Shown here one piece after another: positions 8,243 to 17,398 of a DNA stretch of 64,000 nt. Position numbers and translations under genes: made by a program. A model generated the notes under the pieces. The model ran no database searches. It saw nothing but the letters and a program-made list of their open reading frames with translations, and was not told where the DNA came from. How positions within the stretch are numbered: the stretch's first letter is position 1; each line of letters starts with the position of its first letter. Source of the stretch: Clostridiaceae bacterium 14S0207 (lineage in GTDB: Bacteria > Bacillota > Clostridia > Clostridiales > Clostridiaceae); assembly GCA_003288255.1 (NCBI GenBank), contig CP026600.1, forward strand, positions 310,001-374,000. The letters are read 5' to 3'.

Positions 8243-8704
8243 ATGGAACAATTAGATAATAAACATATATATGGAATGTTTTTTAAAGATAATAGAAAAA
8301 TAGATAATATGCTAAAAGATATAATGTTTATAAGTTCTTTTAGCGTATATTTAAATATAGTAATGTATTCTATAATTTATAAAAATAATAAGTATGATGC
8401 GAATAAAGTTTTACAAATGTTGGGTATTTATAACTATAGAAAAAAAATAGTGAAAAATTGTTCATTAGAAATAAAAGAAAAGTTGGTTATTGCAATAAGG
8501 ATTTTAAAAGGAAGTAAATATGTTATGTTAAAAGAACCAATTAATCATCTGGATGAACAAGGATCTATAGAAATTAGAAATGTTATAAAAGAAATACATT
8601 ATAAATATAAGTTGCCAATAGTTATATGTTCATCTAATATGAAAGAGATAAATTTTATATGTGATAAACTTATAGATAAGAATGAATTGAATATACAAAA
8701 ATAA
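8243..8704 (+). CDS. ABC-ATPase-like protein lacking Walker A (possible immunity or regulatory factor)
   Basis: 153 residues that align with the second half of BcrA-type ABC-2 transporter ATPases. KNCSLEIKEKLVIAIRIL sits at the signature region, GSKYVMLKEPINHLDEQG at Walker B/D-loop (LLLDEPTNGLD in normal proteins), and VICSSNMKEINFICDKL at the switch region. The P-loop half is absent and the Walker B Asp is replaced (MLKEP). It nevertheless has an excellent ribosome site (GGGGGGTGAT) and an intact frame. It may be a decayed exporter/immunity ATPase or a repurposed small protein. No permease lies beside it. Confidence 0.6.
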   Translation: MEQLDNKHIYGMFFKDNRKIDNMLKDIMFISSFSVYLNIVMYSIIYKNNKYDANKVLQMLGIYNYRKKIVKNCSLEIKEKLVIAIRILKGSKYVMLKEPINHLDEQGSIEIRNVIKEIHYKYKLPIVICSSNMKEINFICDKLIDKNELNIQK

Positions 8705-8763
8705 ATAATAAGGTTTTAAGCTTATCATGAGAAATATTTCATAATCTAAAAGTAGGTGAAAAA

Positions 8764-9705
8764 ATGTATATAGGAATAGATTTAGGGGGAACTAATATAG
8801 CTGCTGGTATAGTCGAAGAAAATGGAAACATTATTTTAAAAGATTATTGCAAGACAAGAATTGAGGATGGTTCTAAGTCTATTATAAATGATATTAAGAA
8901 TTTAATTAATAATCTAATAAAAAAGGGTGGAGTAAAAAAAAGCGACTTTAAAGCTATAGGAATAGGAATACCAGGAGTGGCTAATAAAGAAGGAATAGTT
9001 ATAAGATGTATTAATTTAAAATGGAGAATGGTTCCTTTAAAAAAACCTTTAGAGGAGTATTTTAGAATTCCCGTATTTATAGATAATGATGCTACAGTAG
9101 CAGGAATTGCTGAATATGCACAAGGTGCATTAAAGGGATATAACAATGGACTTTTATTAACATTAGGTACAGGAATAGGTGCAGGTATAATAATTGAAGG
9201 TAAACCATTTAGTGGTGGGCATGGAATTGGATCAGAAATAGGTCATATGGTAGTTGGAGAGAATTTTTATACTTGTAATTGTGGGTTAAATGGATGCATA
9301 GAAACATTTTCATCTGCTACTGGAATTATAAAATATGCAGAAAAGCTTTTAAATGACGGAATGAAAAGTTTATATTTAGAAGAACAAATAAAAGAAAACA
9401 ATGGAACATTAAATGCAAAAATTATTTTAGCTGGACTATATGTAGAGGATGAACTTTGTATGACTGTATACAAAAGATTTTTAAAATATTTAGTTTTAGC
9501 ATTAAGGAATATAATAAATATTATAGATCCAGAAGTAATAGCATTTGGTGGTGGAATATCTAATATGGGTGAAAAATTAATTATAGATATACGAAAAGAA
9601 TTAGAAAAAGGGTACAATAAAGATTTGCCTATTCCTAGACTTGTATTGGCTAAAACTAAAAATGATGCAGGCATAATAGGGGCAGCATTACTTGGTAAGT
9701 TTTAA
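8764..9705 (+). CDS. glcK: ROK-family glucokinase
   Basis: 313 residues. The N-terminal MYIGIDLGGTNIAAG is the ATP-binding DLGGTN loop, and FIDNDATVAG carries the catalytic Asp. GTGIGAGII and the zinc motif CNCGLNGCIE are hallmarks of ROK kinases, with LTLGTGIGAG before them. It would phosphorylate glucose or a related hexose with ATP in the cytosol. The lack of an N-terminal helix-turn-helix makes it a kinase rather than a NagC/Mlc repressor. The gene symbol is by family; sugar specificity is not certain. Confidence 0.85.
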   Translation: MYIGIDLGGTNIAAGIVEENGNIILKDYCKTRIEDGSKSIINDIKNLINNLIKKGGVKKSDFKAIGIGIPGVANKEGIVIRCINLKWRMVPLKKPLEEYFRIPVFIDNDATVAGIAEYAQGALKGYNNGLLLTLGTGIGAGIIIEGKPFSGGHGIGSEIGHMVVGENFYTCNCGLNGCIETFSSATGIIKYAEKLLNDGMKSLYLEEQIKENNGTLNAKIILAGLYVEDELCMTVYKRFLKYLVLALRNIINIIDPEVIAFGGGISNMGEKLIIDIRKELEKGYNKDLPIPRLVLAKTKNDAGIIGAALLGKF

Positions 9706-9742
9706 TAGAAGTTTTATAGTTTAATAATAATAAAAATTGTAG

Positions 9743-9803
9743 TATAATACTTTATGATTTGATAACTTAAAGACCTAGAATAAGATGTTAATCTAGGTTT
9801 TTT
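9743..9803 (+). promoter_or_regulatory. -10 box followed by terminator hairpin ahead of the GlpO-like operon
   Basis: TATAAT at 9743-9748 (a -35 is not clear) is followed by the hairpin ACCTAGA (9773-9779) / TCTAGGT (9792-9798) and a T run. The hairpin may simply end the glcK transcript. Because a -10 box precedes it and the next gene starts at 9834, it could instead be a leader attenuator, as known for GlpP-controlled glp operons in Bacillus. Confidence 0.5.
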
Positions 9804-9833
9804 GTTTGTCTTTTTACTAGGGAGGAAAAAAAT

Positions 9834-11279
9834 ATGTATGATGTTGCTATTATAGGTGCAGGTATAGTAGGTGCATGTATTGCAAGAGAGTTATCTAAAT
9901 ATAATTTAAAAACCGTAGTACTTGAAAAAGAAAATGATGTTGCTAATGGAACCACTAAAGCTAATAGTGCTATTGTACATGCTGGCTATGATGCAAAGCC
10001 AGGAACTAAAAAAGCAAAATTTAATGTAGAAGGCAATGCACTTTATGAAGAATTGTGTAAGGAATTAAATGTGCCATTTAAAAGGTTAGGTTCATATGTA
10101 GTTGCTTTTGATGAAGAAGAATTAGATACTTTAAATGTATTAAAAATAAGAGGAATTAAAAATGGTGTTAAAGGATTAGAAATTTTAAGTGCTGAACAAA
10201 CATTAAAAAAAGAACCAAGCTTAAGCAACAACATAAAAGGAGCGTTATATGCTCCAAGTTGTGGAATAGTAGGACCATTCGAACTTTGTATTGCTTTATG
10301 TGAAAATGCTGTAGACAATGGTGTTAGTTTAAGGTTAAATAGTAAAGTGACTAATCTAGAAAAAGAAAAAGATAAGTTTAAAATATATATAAATAATAAT
10401 GAAGAAGTTATAAGTAGTAAATTAGTAATTAATTGTGCAGGTATTTTTTCGGATCATATAAATAACTTAATAGATAAAGAGTGTTTCAAGATTCAATCAA
10501 GAAGAGGCGAATATTTTATTTTGGATAAAACTGCTGGTAAACTTGTAAATTCGGTTATATTTCAATGTCCAACTAAGTTAGGAAAAGGTGTTTTAGTTAC
10601 ACCAACAGTTCATGGCAATATGCTTATAGGTCCTAATGCAGAGGATATAGAAGATAGGGAAAATGTAGAAACAACATTTAATGGATTAGAAACAATTAAA
10701 AAAGCAGCGTTAAAAACTACTAATAAAATTCCATTTAATAAAGTTATAACATCCTTTTCAGGTTTAAGAGCAACTTCAAATATAGGTGATTTTATTATAG
10801 AAGAAAGTAAAAATATACATAATTTTATAAACATAGGTGGAATAGAATCTCCGGGATTAACAGCAGCACCAGCAATAGCAAAATATATAGTAAATTTAAT
10901 TAAGAAAAAATTTAATGGAGAATTACCTATAAATAAAGAGTTTAATGCTAGAAGAGAAGTTATAAATTTTATGAGTTTAAATGTAGACGAAAAAAATGAG
11001 CTTATAAAGAAAGATAGTAGATATGGAAAAATGATTTGCTTGTGTGAACAAATTACGGAAGGTGAAATAGTGGATGCTATACATAGAAGTGTTGGAGGAA
11101 CTACTGTTGATGGTATAAAAAGAAGGTTAAGGCCAGGTATGGGAAAATGTCAAGGTGGATTTTGTATGCCTAAGGTTATGAAAATTTTAGAAAGAGAATT
11201 AAATTTACCTATGGAAAAAATTCATAAGGACTCTCTTGATTCTAATATATTAGTAGAAAATTTAGAGGAAAAGAATTAG
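9834..11279 (+). CDS. NAD(P)/FAD-dependent oxidoreductase with BFD-like [2Fe-2S] domain (GlpO/GlpA-like)
   Basis: 481 residues. It opens with a Rossmann FAD motif VAIIGAGIVGACIARELS, continues as a DAO-type fold of the glycerol-3-phosphate dehydrogenase / LhgO group (NSAIVHAGYDAKPGT, FSGLRATSNIGDF, NIGGIESPGLTAAPAIA), and ends in a BFD-like domain with CLCEQ and GKCQGGFC as Fe-S ligands. Together with the two downstream genes it matches the three-gene unit seen in many anaerobic Firmicutes for glycerol-3-phosphate or related substrate oxidation. The start is ATG behind GGGAGGAAAAAA. The gap to the next gene is only 14 bases. Confidence 0.85.
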   Translation: MYDVAIIGAGIVGACIARELSKYNLKTVVLEKENDVANGTTKANSAIVHAGYDAKPGTKKAKFNVEGNALYEELCKELNVPFKRLGSYVVAFDEEELDTLNVLKIRGIKNGVKGLEILSAEQTLKKEPSLSNNIKGALYAPSCGIVGPFELCIALCENAVDNGVSLRLNSKVTNLEKEKDKFKIYINNNEEVISSKLVINCAGIFSDHINNLIDKECFKIQSRRGEYFILDKTAGKLVNSVIFQCPTKLGKGVLVTPTVHGNMLIGPNAEDIEDRENVETTFNGLETIKKAALKTTNKIPFNKVITSFSGLRATSNIGDFIIEESKNIHNFINIGGIESPGLTAAPAIAKYIVNLIKKKFNGELPINKEFNARREVINFMSLNVDEKNELIKKDSRYGKMICLCEQITEGEIVDAIHRSVGGTTVDGIKRRLRPGMGKCQGGFCMPKVMKILERELNLPMEKIHKDSLDSNILVENLEEKN

Positions 11280-11293
11280 GAGGGAAAAAATAT

Positions 11294-12553
11294 ATGAAAA
11301 ATTACGATTTAGTAGTTATAGGGGGAGGGCCAGCAGGACTTGCTGCAGCTATAGAAGCTAAAAAAAATGGTGTTAACACTATTATAGTTTTGGAAAAAGA
11401 ACGTGAACTTGGTGGAATATTAAATCAGTGTATTCATAATGGCTTTGGACTACATGTATTTAAAGAAGAGTTAACAGGACCAGAATATGCTGAACGATTC
11501 ATAGATGAACTTAAAAGTTTTGATATAGAATACAGAGTTAATAGTATGGTTTTGAAAATAAGTGAAAATAAGGAAGTCTATACCGTTAACCCAGAAGATG
11601 GATATGTTTGCATTAAGGCCAAAGCAATAGTTTTAGCTATGGGATGTATGGAAAGACCCAGAGGAGCAATTAGCATTCCGGGAACAAGACCGGCAGGAGT
11701 TTTTACGGCAGGAACGGCTCAATATCTTATGAATATAGAAGGACAAAAAATTGGAAATAAGGCTGTTATATTAGGGTCTGGGGATATAGGACTTATAATG
11801 GCAAGAAGATTAACTTTAGAAGGATCAGAGGTACAAGCAGTTGTAGAATTAATGCCTTACTCAGGGGGACTTACACGAAATATTGTTCAATGTTTGGAAG
11901 ATTTTAATATACCATTATTTTTAAGTCATACTGTAACTAAAATTTATGGAAAAGATAGAGTTGAAGGTGTAGATATTTGTGAGGTAGATGAAAGAAGAAA
12001 ACCTATAGCTAAAACCTGTAAACATTTTAAGTGTGATACATTATTGCTTTCGGTAGGATTAATTCCGCAAAATACTATATCTCAAAATGCAGGCATTAAA
12101 TTAGATAAAATAACTGGTGGACCTGTAGTTAGTGAAAATATGGAAACATCTATAAAAGGAATTTTTGCATGTGGGAATGTAGTACATGTACATGATTTAG
12201 TTGATTATGTAACAGAAGAAAGTAAAAGAGCAGGAAAGGCCGTTGCCCAATTTGTAAAAAGTAATTTTACAAATAAGAAGAATAGAATAGGACTAATTGC
12301 TAATGATGGTATTAGGTATGTAGTTCCTCAATTTTTAAATAAAGAAAATATTGATAAAAAAGTAACACTTTTAATGAGAGTAGATAATATTTATAGAAAC
12401 TGTACTCTAAAAATTCAAGATAATAAAGGAAATATAATAAAAGAATTTAAGAAAACTTATTTAGCACCAGGCGAAATGGAAAAAATTGAATTAGAATGTT
12501 CTTATATAAAAGAGAAAGAAATAGAAAGTATAAATATATATATTGAAACATAA
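11294..12553 (+). CDS. FAD/NAD(P)-dependent oxidoreductase (partner of GlpO-like protein)
   Basis: 419 residues. The N-terminal motif LVVIGGGPAGLAAAIEAKK is for FAD, and the internal KAVILGSGDIGLIMARRL for NAD(P). AMGCMERPRGAISIPGTRPAGVF and GLIPQN are typical of this pyridine-nucleotide disulfide-oxidoreductase-like group. It has no CxxxxC redox-active disulfide, so it is not a thioredoxin reductase. It is likely to pass electrons between NAD(P)H and the Fe-S/FAD enzyme upstream. The start is ATG behind TTAGGAGGG. Confidence 0.85.
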   Translation: MKNYDLVVIGGGPAGLAAAIEAKKNGVNTIIVLEKERELGGILNQCIHNGFGLHVFKEELTGPEYAERFIDELKSFDIEYRVNSMVLKISENKEVYTVNPEDGYVCIKAKAIVLAMGCMERPRGAISIPGTRPAGVFTAGTAQYLMNIEGQKIGNKAVILGSGDIGLIMARRLTLEGSEVQAVVELMPYSGGLTRNIVQCLEDFNIPLFLSHTVTKIYGKDRVEGVDICEVDERRKPIAKTCKHFKCDTLLLSVGLIPQNTISQNAGIKLDKITGGPVVSENMETSIKGIFACGNVVHVHDLVDYVTEESKRAGKAVAQFVKSNFTNKKNRIGLIANDGIRYVVPQFLNKENIDKKVTLLMRVDNIYRNCTLKIQDNKGNIIKEFKKTYLAPGEMEKIELECSYIKEKEIESINIYIET

Positions 12554-12596
12554 ACTTTTATTTTAAATATATAATCCTATGTAGGGAAGTGAGAAT

Positions 12597-12956
12597 ATGA
12601 AAATAAGGGAACTTGTATGCATAGTGTGTCCCAAAGGATGTAAATTACTAGTAGAAAAACAAGATAATAAAATCATAGTTTCAGGGAATTCATGTAAAAG
12701 AGGGGAAAAGTATGGTATTAATGAAGTACAAAATCCTAAGAGAGTATTAACTTCAACCATTAGAGTAATAAATTCCAAACAAAAAAGAATTTCGGTTAAA
12801 ACAACAGATGCAATACCAAAAGAAATGTTATTTAATGCTATGAAAGAAATAAGTAAAATAGAAGTTAAAATACCAATGAAGGTTGGGGATATAATAAAAG
12901 AAAATTTTTTAAACACAAAAACCAATTTAATTTGTACAAAAACAATAAAAAATTAA
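12597..12956 (+). CDS. DUF1667 domain protein (Cys-rich partner of the oxidoreductases)
   Basis: 119 residues. The N-terminal cysteines in LVCIVCPKGCKL and NSCKRGEKYG have spacing suited to Fe-S or metal binding. DUF1667 genes regularly follow the two flavoproteins encoded just upstream, so it probably acts as an electron-transfer subunit of that complex. The start is ATG behind GGGAAGTGAGAAT. Confidence 0.8.
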   Translation: MKIRELVCIVCPKGCKLLVEKQDNKIIVSGNSCKRGEKYGINEVQNPKRVLTSTIRVINSKQKRISVKTTDAIPKEMLFNAMKEISKIEVKIPMKVGDIIKENFLNTKTNLICTKTIKN

Positions 12957-13017
12957 ATAATAATATTTATTTAATTAATATATTAATAACATATGATAAA
13001 GAAAGGGAGGACAGTGG

Positions 13018-14400
13018 ATGAAAGAATCAAATAACCAAAGAGAGGGATTTTCCTCAGGATTAGCAGTATTTTTTGCAACATTAGCATCAGCAGTAGGATT
13101 GGGTAATATATGGAAATTTCCTTACTTAGTTGGGGAAAATGGTGGAGGAGCTTTTATATTTATATATCTAATCTGTATTTTATTAGTTGGTATACCAGTA
13201 ATGTTAGCAGAATTTTATGTGGGAAGAAGAACTAGAAAAAATGCTGTAGGAGCATTTCAAAGTTTAAGTAAAAATAAAGGATGGCAAGGAATAGGATATC
13301 TTGGTGTATTATCCGTATTTTTTATTATGTTTTATTATACTTCTGTAGCTGGTTGGGTATATTCATATGTATTTAAGGCCTTAACAGGTGGTTTTTCAGG
13401 GATAAAAGGTAAAACTATAGAAGAAGCAGTTAAAATGGTAAATGGAACATTTGCTGCTACTACAGGGGGAGCAGTATCGCCTATAGTATGGCAAGGTATA
13501 GTTCTGATTGTAGTTGCTATAATTCTTATGGCAGGGGTTAAAAAAGGAATAGAAAAAGTAACTAAAACCTTAATGCCAATTTTATTTGGATTAATTATTA
13601 TATGTGATATAAGAGCTTTAACACTTGGAGGAGCTAAAGAAGGATTACATTTCCTATTTAGTGTAGATTTTAGTAAGGTTACAGGTGGAGTAATTTTAGC
13701 GGCACTAGGACTGGCGTTTTTTAAATTGTCAATTGGAATGGGAACTATGATAACATATGGAAGTTACTTTACAGAGGATAATGACTTAATAGGAACTTCT
13801 TTTAAGGTTGCATTTTCGGATACATTAGTATCAATGCTTGCTGGAATTGCAATTTTCCCAGTAGTATTTCAATTTAATATGGCACCAGAGGGTGGTCCAG
13901 GGTTATTATTCAATACATTACCATTAGTTTTTTCGCAAATGCCTTTTGGAAATATATTATTAGCAATTTTCTTCTTATTGGCAGCAATGGCAGCAACAAT
14001 GGCAATGCTTTCAATGGCAGAGGTTGTAGTAGCTTTTCTAGTTGAAGAAAAAAATATGAAGAGAAGTGCCGCAACTATACTTTGTTTAGCTATAATATTT
14101 GTAATTGGAGCATTAACTGTACATCCAGGTAGTGTATTTGGTTCAGTACATATATTTGGTAAGAATTTCTTTGATTTATTTGACTTCGTATCATCTAATA
14201 TATTCTTACCAATAGGGGGATTATTAATAGCAATTTTTGTTGGTTATAAGATAAAGAAGGAAGAAATTATAGATGAATTTAGTAACCATGGAACATTAAA
14301 AAATGCAAAATTATTATCGGTTTATAGATTTATTTTAAGATATATAAGTACAATACTTTTAGGTATAATTTTCTTACAATCAATAGGAATAATAAAATAG
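13018..14400 (+). CDS. Sodium-dependent amino-acid transporter (NSS/SNF family)
   Basis: 460 residues with about eleven to twelve membrane helices. The first helix holds FATLASAVGLGNIWKFPYL, the unwound sodium/substrate site of LeuT/MhsT-type symporters, followed by NGGGAF. It imports amino acids with sodium; which one cannot be read. A terminator follows. Peptidase genes downstream suggest a local theme of peptide and amino-acid use. The start is ATG behind AAAGGGAGGACAG. Confidence 0.9.
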   Translation: MKESNNQREGFSSGLAVFFATLASAVGLGNIWKFPYLVGENGGGAFIFIYLICILLVGIPVMLAEFYVGRRTRKNAVGAFQSLSKNKGWQGIGYLGVLSVFFIMFYYTSVAGWVYSYVFKALTGGFSGIKGKTIEEAVKMVNGTFAATTGGAVSPIVWQGIVLIVVAIILMAGVKKGIEKVTKTLMPILFGLIIICDIRALTLGGAKEGLHFLFSVDFSKVTGGVILAALGLAFFKLSIGMGTMITYGSYFTEDNDLIGTSFKVAFSDTLVSMLAGIAIFPVVFQFNMAPEGGPGLLFNTLPLVFSQMPFGNILLAIFFLLAAMAATMAMLSMAEVVVAFLVEEKNMKRSAATILCLAIIFVIGALTVHPGSVFGSVHIFGKNFFDLFDFVSSNIFLPIGGLLIAIFVGYKIKKEEIIDEFSNHGTLKNAKLLSVYRFILRYISTILLGIIFLQSIGIIK

Positions 14401-14417
14401 TTGTTTTTTGATACTAT

Positions 14418-14467
14418 AAAGGTTAGTCAAGTAATTTTAAAAAGTTGCTTAATGACTAGCCTTTTTT
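14418..14467 (+). terminator. Terminator after the NSS transporter gene
   Basis: AAGGTTAGTCA pairs with TGACTAGCCTT (one mismatch) around a long AT-rich loop, followed by T6. Confidence 0.75.
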
Positions 14468-14510
14468 GATATAATAAAATATATATAAATTGGTGAATGG
14501 AGTGGTTGTT

Positions 14511-15464
14511 ATGAAATTAATAGATATGCATTGTGATACTATATCTGTATTACATGAAAGCAAAGAAAATGTTTGTTTAAGAGAAAATAATTTTCATGTG
14601 GATTTACAAAAATTAAAAAAGGCAAACTCAAAGGCACAATTTTTTGCATTATTTACTGAACTAGAGGAAATAAAAGAGATTAATCAACAACCTTATGAAT
14701 ACGTAAATAATATGCTAAACAGATTTAATAAAGAAATTGAGGAAAATAAAGAATTAATAGCACTTGCTAGAAATTATGATGAAATGCAAGAAAATGAAAA
14801 AAATAATAAAATCTCTGCTTTTTTAACTATAGAAGAGGGAGAAGTATTAGAAGGTAGTTTAGATAATCTTAAAGAAGTCTATGATAAAGGTGTGAGACTA
14901 ATAACTTTAACTTGGAATTATGCAAACACTTTAGGATATCCTAATTGCAAGAAGGAATTTATGAATAAAGGACTTACTAAAAGAGGCATCGAAGTTGTAG
15001 AAATGATGAATGAACTTGGTATGATTGTTGATGTTTCACATCTTTCTGATGGTGGTTTTTATGATGTATTAAAACATTCAAAAAAACCATTTGTTGCTTC
15101 ACATTCAAATGCAAGATCTATTACAAATCATTCTAGAAATTTAACCGATGAAATGATAAAGTATTTAGCAAATAATGGTGGAGTTATGGGATTGAATTTT
15201 TGTGCACCATTTTTAAGTAATGATAAGGTTACTAGAGTTAAATATATGATAGAACATTTAAAACATATTAGGAATGTTGGTGGCGTAGATATTATGGTAA
15301 TGGGAACTGATTTCGATGGAATAGGTGGAGAATTAGAAATAGCCAATATAGGGGAAATTGATAAATTAATTGTAGAACTTAAAAAGTCAGGTTTTAAGGA
15401 AGATGAAATAGATAAAATTTGGCATAAAAATGCAGAAAGAGTCATAAAAGAAGTTTTAAAATAA
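14511..15464 (+). CDS. Membrane-dipeptidase-type (M19) zinc dipeptidase
   Basis: 317 residues. The metal-ligand motif MHCDT is near the start, followed by FLTIEEGE, LITLTWNYANTLGYPN, IVDVSHLSD, ASHSNARSI and GTDFDG, all hallmarks of the renal-dipeptidase (M19) family. It hydrolyses dipeptides, often including D-amino-acid ones, in the cytosol (no signal peptide). I chose ATG 14511 with GGAG at a normal distance; a TTG at 14490 is in frame but has no site. Confidence 0.88.
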   Translation: MKLIDMHCDTISVLHESKENVCLRENNFHVDLQKLKKANSKAQFFALFTELEEIKEINQQPYEYVNNMLNRFNKEIEENKELIALARNYDEMQENEKNNKISAFLTIEEGEVLEGSLDNLKEVYDKGVRLITLTWNYANTLGYPNCKKEFMNKGLTKRGIEVVEMMNELGMIVDVSHLSDGGFYDVLKHSKKPFVASHSNARSITNHSRNLTDEMIKYLANNGGVMGLNFCAPFLSNDKVTRVKYMIEHLKHIRNVGGVDIMVMGTDFDGIGGELEIANIGEIDKLIVELKKSGFKEDEIDKIWHKNAERVIKEVLK

Positions 15465-15572
15465 AAAATCTATTTTGAAATCGAATTTAATATATATTTT
15501 CGGATATTTACATAAGATAAGTTTAAATAATCGCATACAATAATAAAATATGGCGAGGAAGTGATAGTAAAC

Positions 15573-16586
15573 GTGAAGGAAGAAGTGTTGAAGTTATTGA
15601 AAGAAAGTGGTAATGAATTTATATCTGGCGAAAATTTAAGTAAACAGTTTGGAATTAGTAGAGCAGCAATTTGGAAGTATATTAAGGTTTTAAAGGAAGA
15701 TGGATATAACATAGAATCAGTATCACGTAAAGGATATAGAATATTATCATCACCTGATGTTTTAACATATGAAGAAATAGAAGCAAGTTTAAAAACAAAG
15801 TATATAGGAAGAAAGATTTTTCATTTTGATGTGATAGGTTCTACTAACACAAAGGCAAAAGAAATAGCATCTTTAACTATGAAGAAATACAATGATTTAG
15901 ACAATGGAACTATAGTTATAAGTGAGGGACAAACAGCTGGAAAAGGTAGGCTAGGTAGGGTATGGGAATCACCTACAGGTAAGGGAATATGGTTCTCTAT
16001 AATTTTAAAGCCAGATATAAGTCCCCTAAAGGTATCAAATATAACGATTATAGGAGCATCGGCAGTAAATTTAGCGTTAAAGGAAATGGGCGTAGAAAGT
16101 TATATAAAATGGCCGAATGATATAATTATAGAAAACAAAAAAGTCTGTGGCATTTTAACAGAAATGAGTGCAGAATTAGATTTAGTAAATTATATAGTAA
16201 TGGGTATAGGTATAAATGTAAACATAGAGAAGGAAGATTTTCCAAAGGAACTAAAAAATAAAGCAACTTCTCTAAAAGCTGTTTATGGAAAAGAATTTAA
16301 CAGAAAAAAACTTTTAGCTAGTATTCTTAATAATTTTGAAGAACTTTATGATAATTATATAAAAAATGATTTATTAGAACCTTGTATAAAAATTTGTAGA
16401 GATAAATCTATCTTAATAGGAAAAGAAGTTTTTATAGAACAAAGAAATAAAAAATATAAGGTTAGGGTATTAGATATAAATAATGATGGTGCACTAGTTA
16501 TACAAAAAGAAGATGGTAATCTAGAGGAAGTTATTTCTGGAGAAGTATCTATGCATGGATTATATGGTTATATGGAAGATAAATAA
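15573..16586 (+). CDS. birA: Bifunctional biotin--[acetyl-CoA-carboxylase] ligase / biotin repressor
   Basis: About 337 residues. The N-terminal winged helix (about 1-65, ISRAAIWKYIKVLKEDGY) marks a repressor-type BirA. The ligase domain contains GSTNTKAKE, SEGQTAGKGRLGRVWESP (the biotinyl-AMP loop), WFSIILKP, and KWPNDI followed by KKVCGILTEM. A C-terminal SH3-like domain follows. The start is GTG 15573, eight bases behind AGGAAGTGAT; GTG 15561 overlaps that site. Its substrate is likely the AccB product encoded at 61.7 kb. A terminator follows at 16630. Confidence 0.92.
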   Translation: MKEEVLKLLKESGNEFISGENLSKQFGISRAAIWKYIKVLKEDGYNIESVSRKGYRILSSPDVLTYEEIEASLKTKYIGRKIFHFDVIGSTNTKAKEIASLTMKKYNDLDNGTIVISEGQTAGKGRLGRVWESPTGKGIWFSIILKPDISPLKVSNITIIGASAVNLALKEMGVESYIKWPNDIIIENKKVCGILTEMSAELDLVNYIVMGIGINVNIEKEDFPKELKNKATSLKAVYGKEFNRKKLLASILNNFEELYDNYIKNDLLEPCIKICRDKSILIGKEVFIEQRNKKYKVRVLDINNDGALVIQKEDGNLEEVISGEVSMHGLYGYMEDK

Positions 16587-16629
16587 TGGATTTTAAAAAT
16601 ATGTAATATTTAAGGCATATAATTTAAAA

Positions 16630-16672
16630 GTAATATTCTTAGATTAATTAAATCTGAGAATATTATTTTTTA
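16630..16672 (+). terminator. Terminator after birA
   Basis: TAATATTCTTAGATT pairs with AAATCTGAGAATATTA around a four-base loop, followed by T6. Confidence 0.85.
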
Positions 16673-16707
16673 AATTATACTAAAATTAAAAAATAAAGGG
16701 TGATAAG

Positions 16708-17273
16708 ATGCCAGACCTTGATGCATCTTATGATATGATATTCTTTATATGTTATCATGCAGGAGTTGGTAACTTGCAGGGGTCATGGGCCATACTTATT
16801 CAGGAGGAAGAGTGCATAAGTTTTGGATAAATGATAAAGAAATGAATGAATGACTTATAAATGCAGCTTATGCAGGGTATTATAATATTCCACTAACATT
16901 GGTTATTGGAGATAATGCATTATATGAAGAACTTAACAAAGAAGATGCAATGCCTTGGGTAAATTATGTTGTTACTAAATAAGGGTTATCAAAATATGCT
17001 GCTAAACTTCGACCTATAAATAAAATAAAGGAAGAGACAATAGAAGCTGTACAAAAAGCATTAAAATCTAAAAAGACTTCTAAAGTATATAAATTTCATT
17101 TACCAACAACGGTAAAAATAGAATTTACAAAAACATCAATGGCAGATGTGGTGGCTTTAATGCCTTATACAAAGCGAGTTGATGGAAGAACTATATCATT
17201 TACACACGATAAATTTAAAGTTATTTTTGATGCAATTATGGCAATGATAACCTTATCATATTGGGCTAATTAG
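16708..17273 (+). pseudogene. dppA: Decayed M55 D-aminopeptidase (DppA-like)
   Basis: Translating across frames gives a recognisable DppA core: LDASYDMIFFICYHA, then HTYSGGRVHKFWINDKEMNE after a frame change near 16780, then INAAYAGYYNIPLTLVIGDN, PWVNYVVTK and KFHLPTTVKIEFT. In-frame stops lie at about 16852 (TGA) and 16980 (TAA), and the N-terminal part of the roughly 270-residue enzyme, with its metal ligands, is missing. It is a dead gene. The family removes D-amino acids from peptides. It sits among live peptidase genes (M19 dipeptidase, aminopeptidase P). Confidence 0.85.
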
Positions 17274-17398
17274 GGAAATAAAAAACAGAAAATTTTAATA
17301 ATTACAAAAAAGCATCAAATTATGATTAAAAATGATATATAATAATTTAATATAGTATTTTATTTAGCTTTAGGGCAAATGATGCAGGAGGGGTTCAA

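Noticed and set aside
8844-9674. Long minus-strand frames opposite the ROK kinase gene
   Set aside because: They mirror a well-supported gene, have no ribosome sites and encode hydrophobic, compositionally odd peptides.
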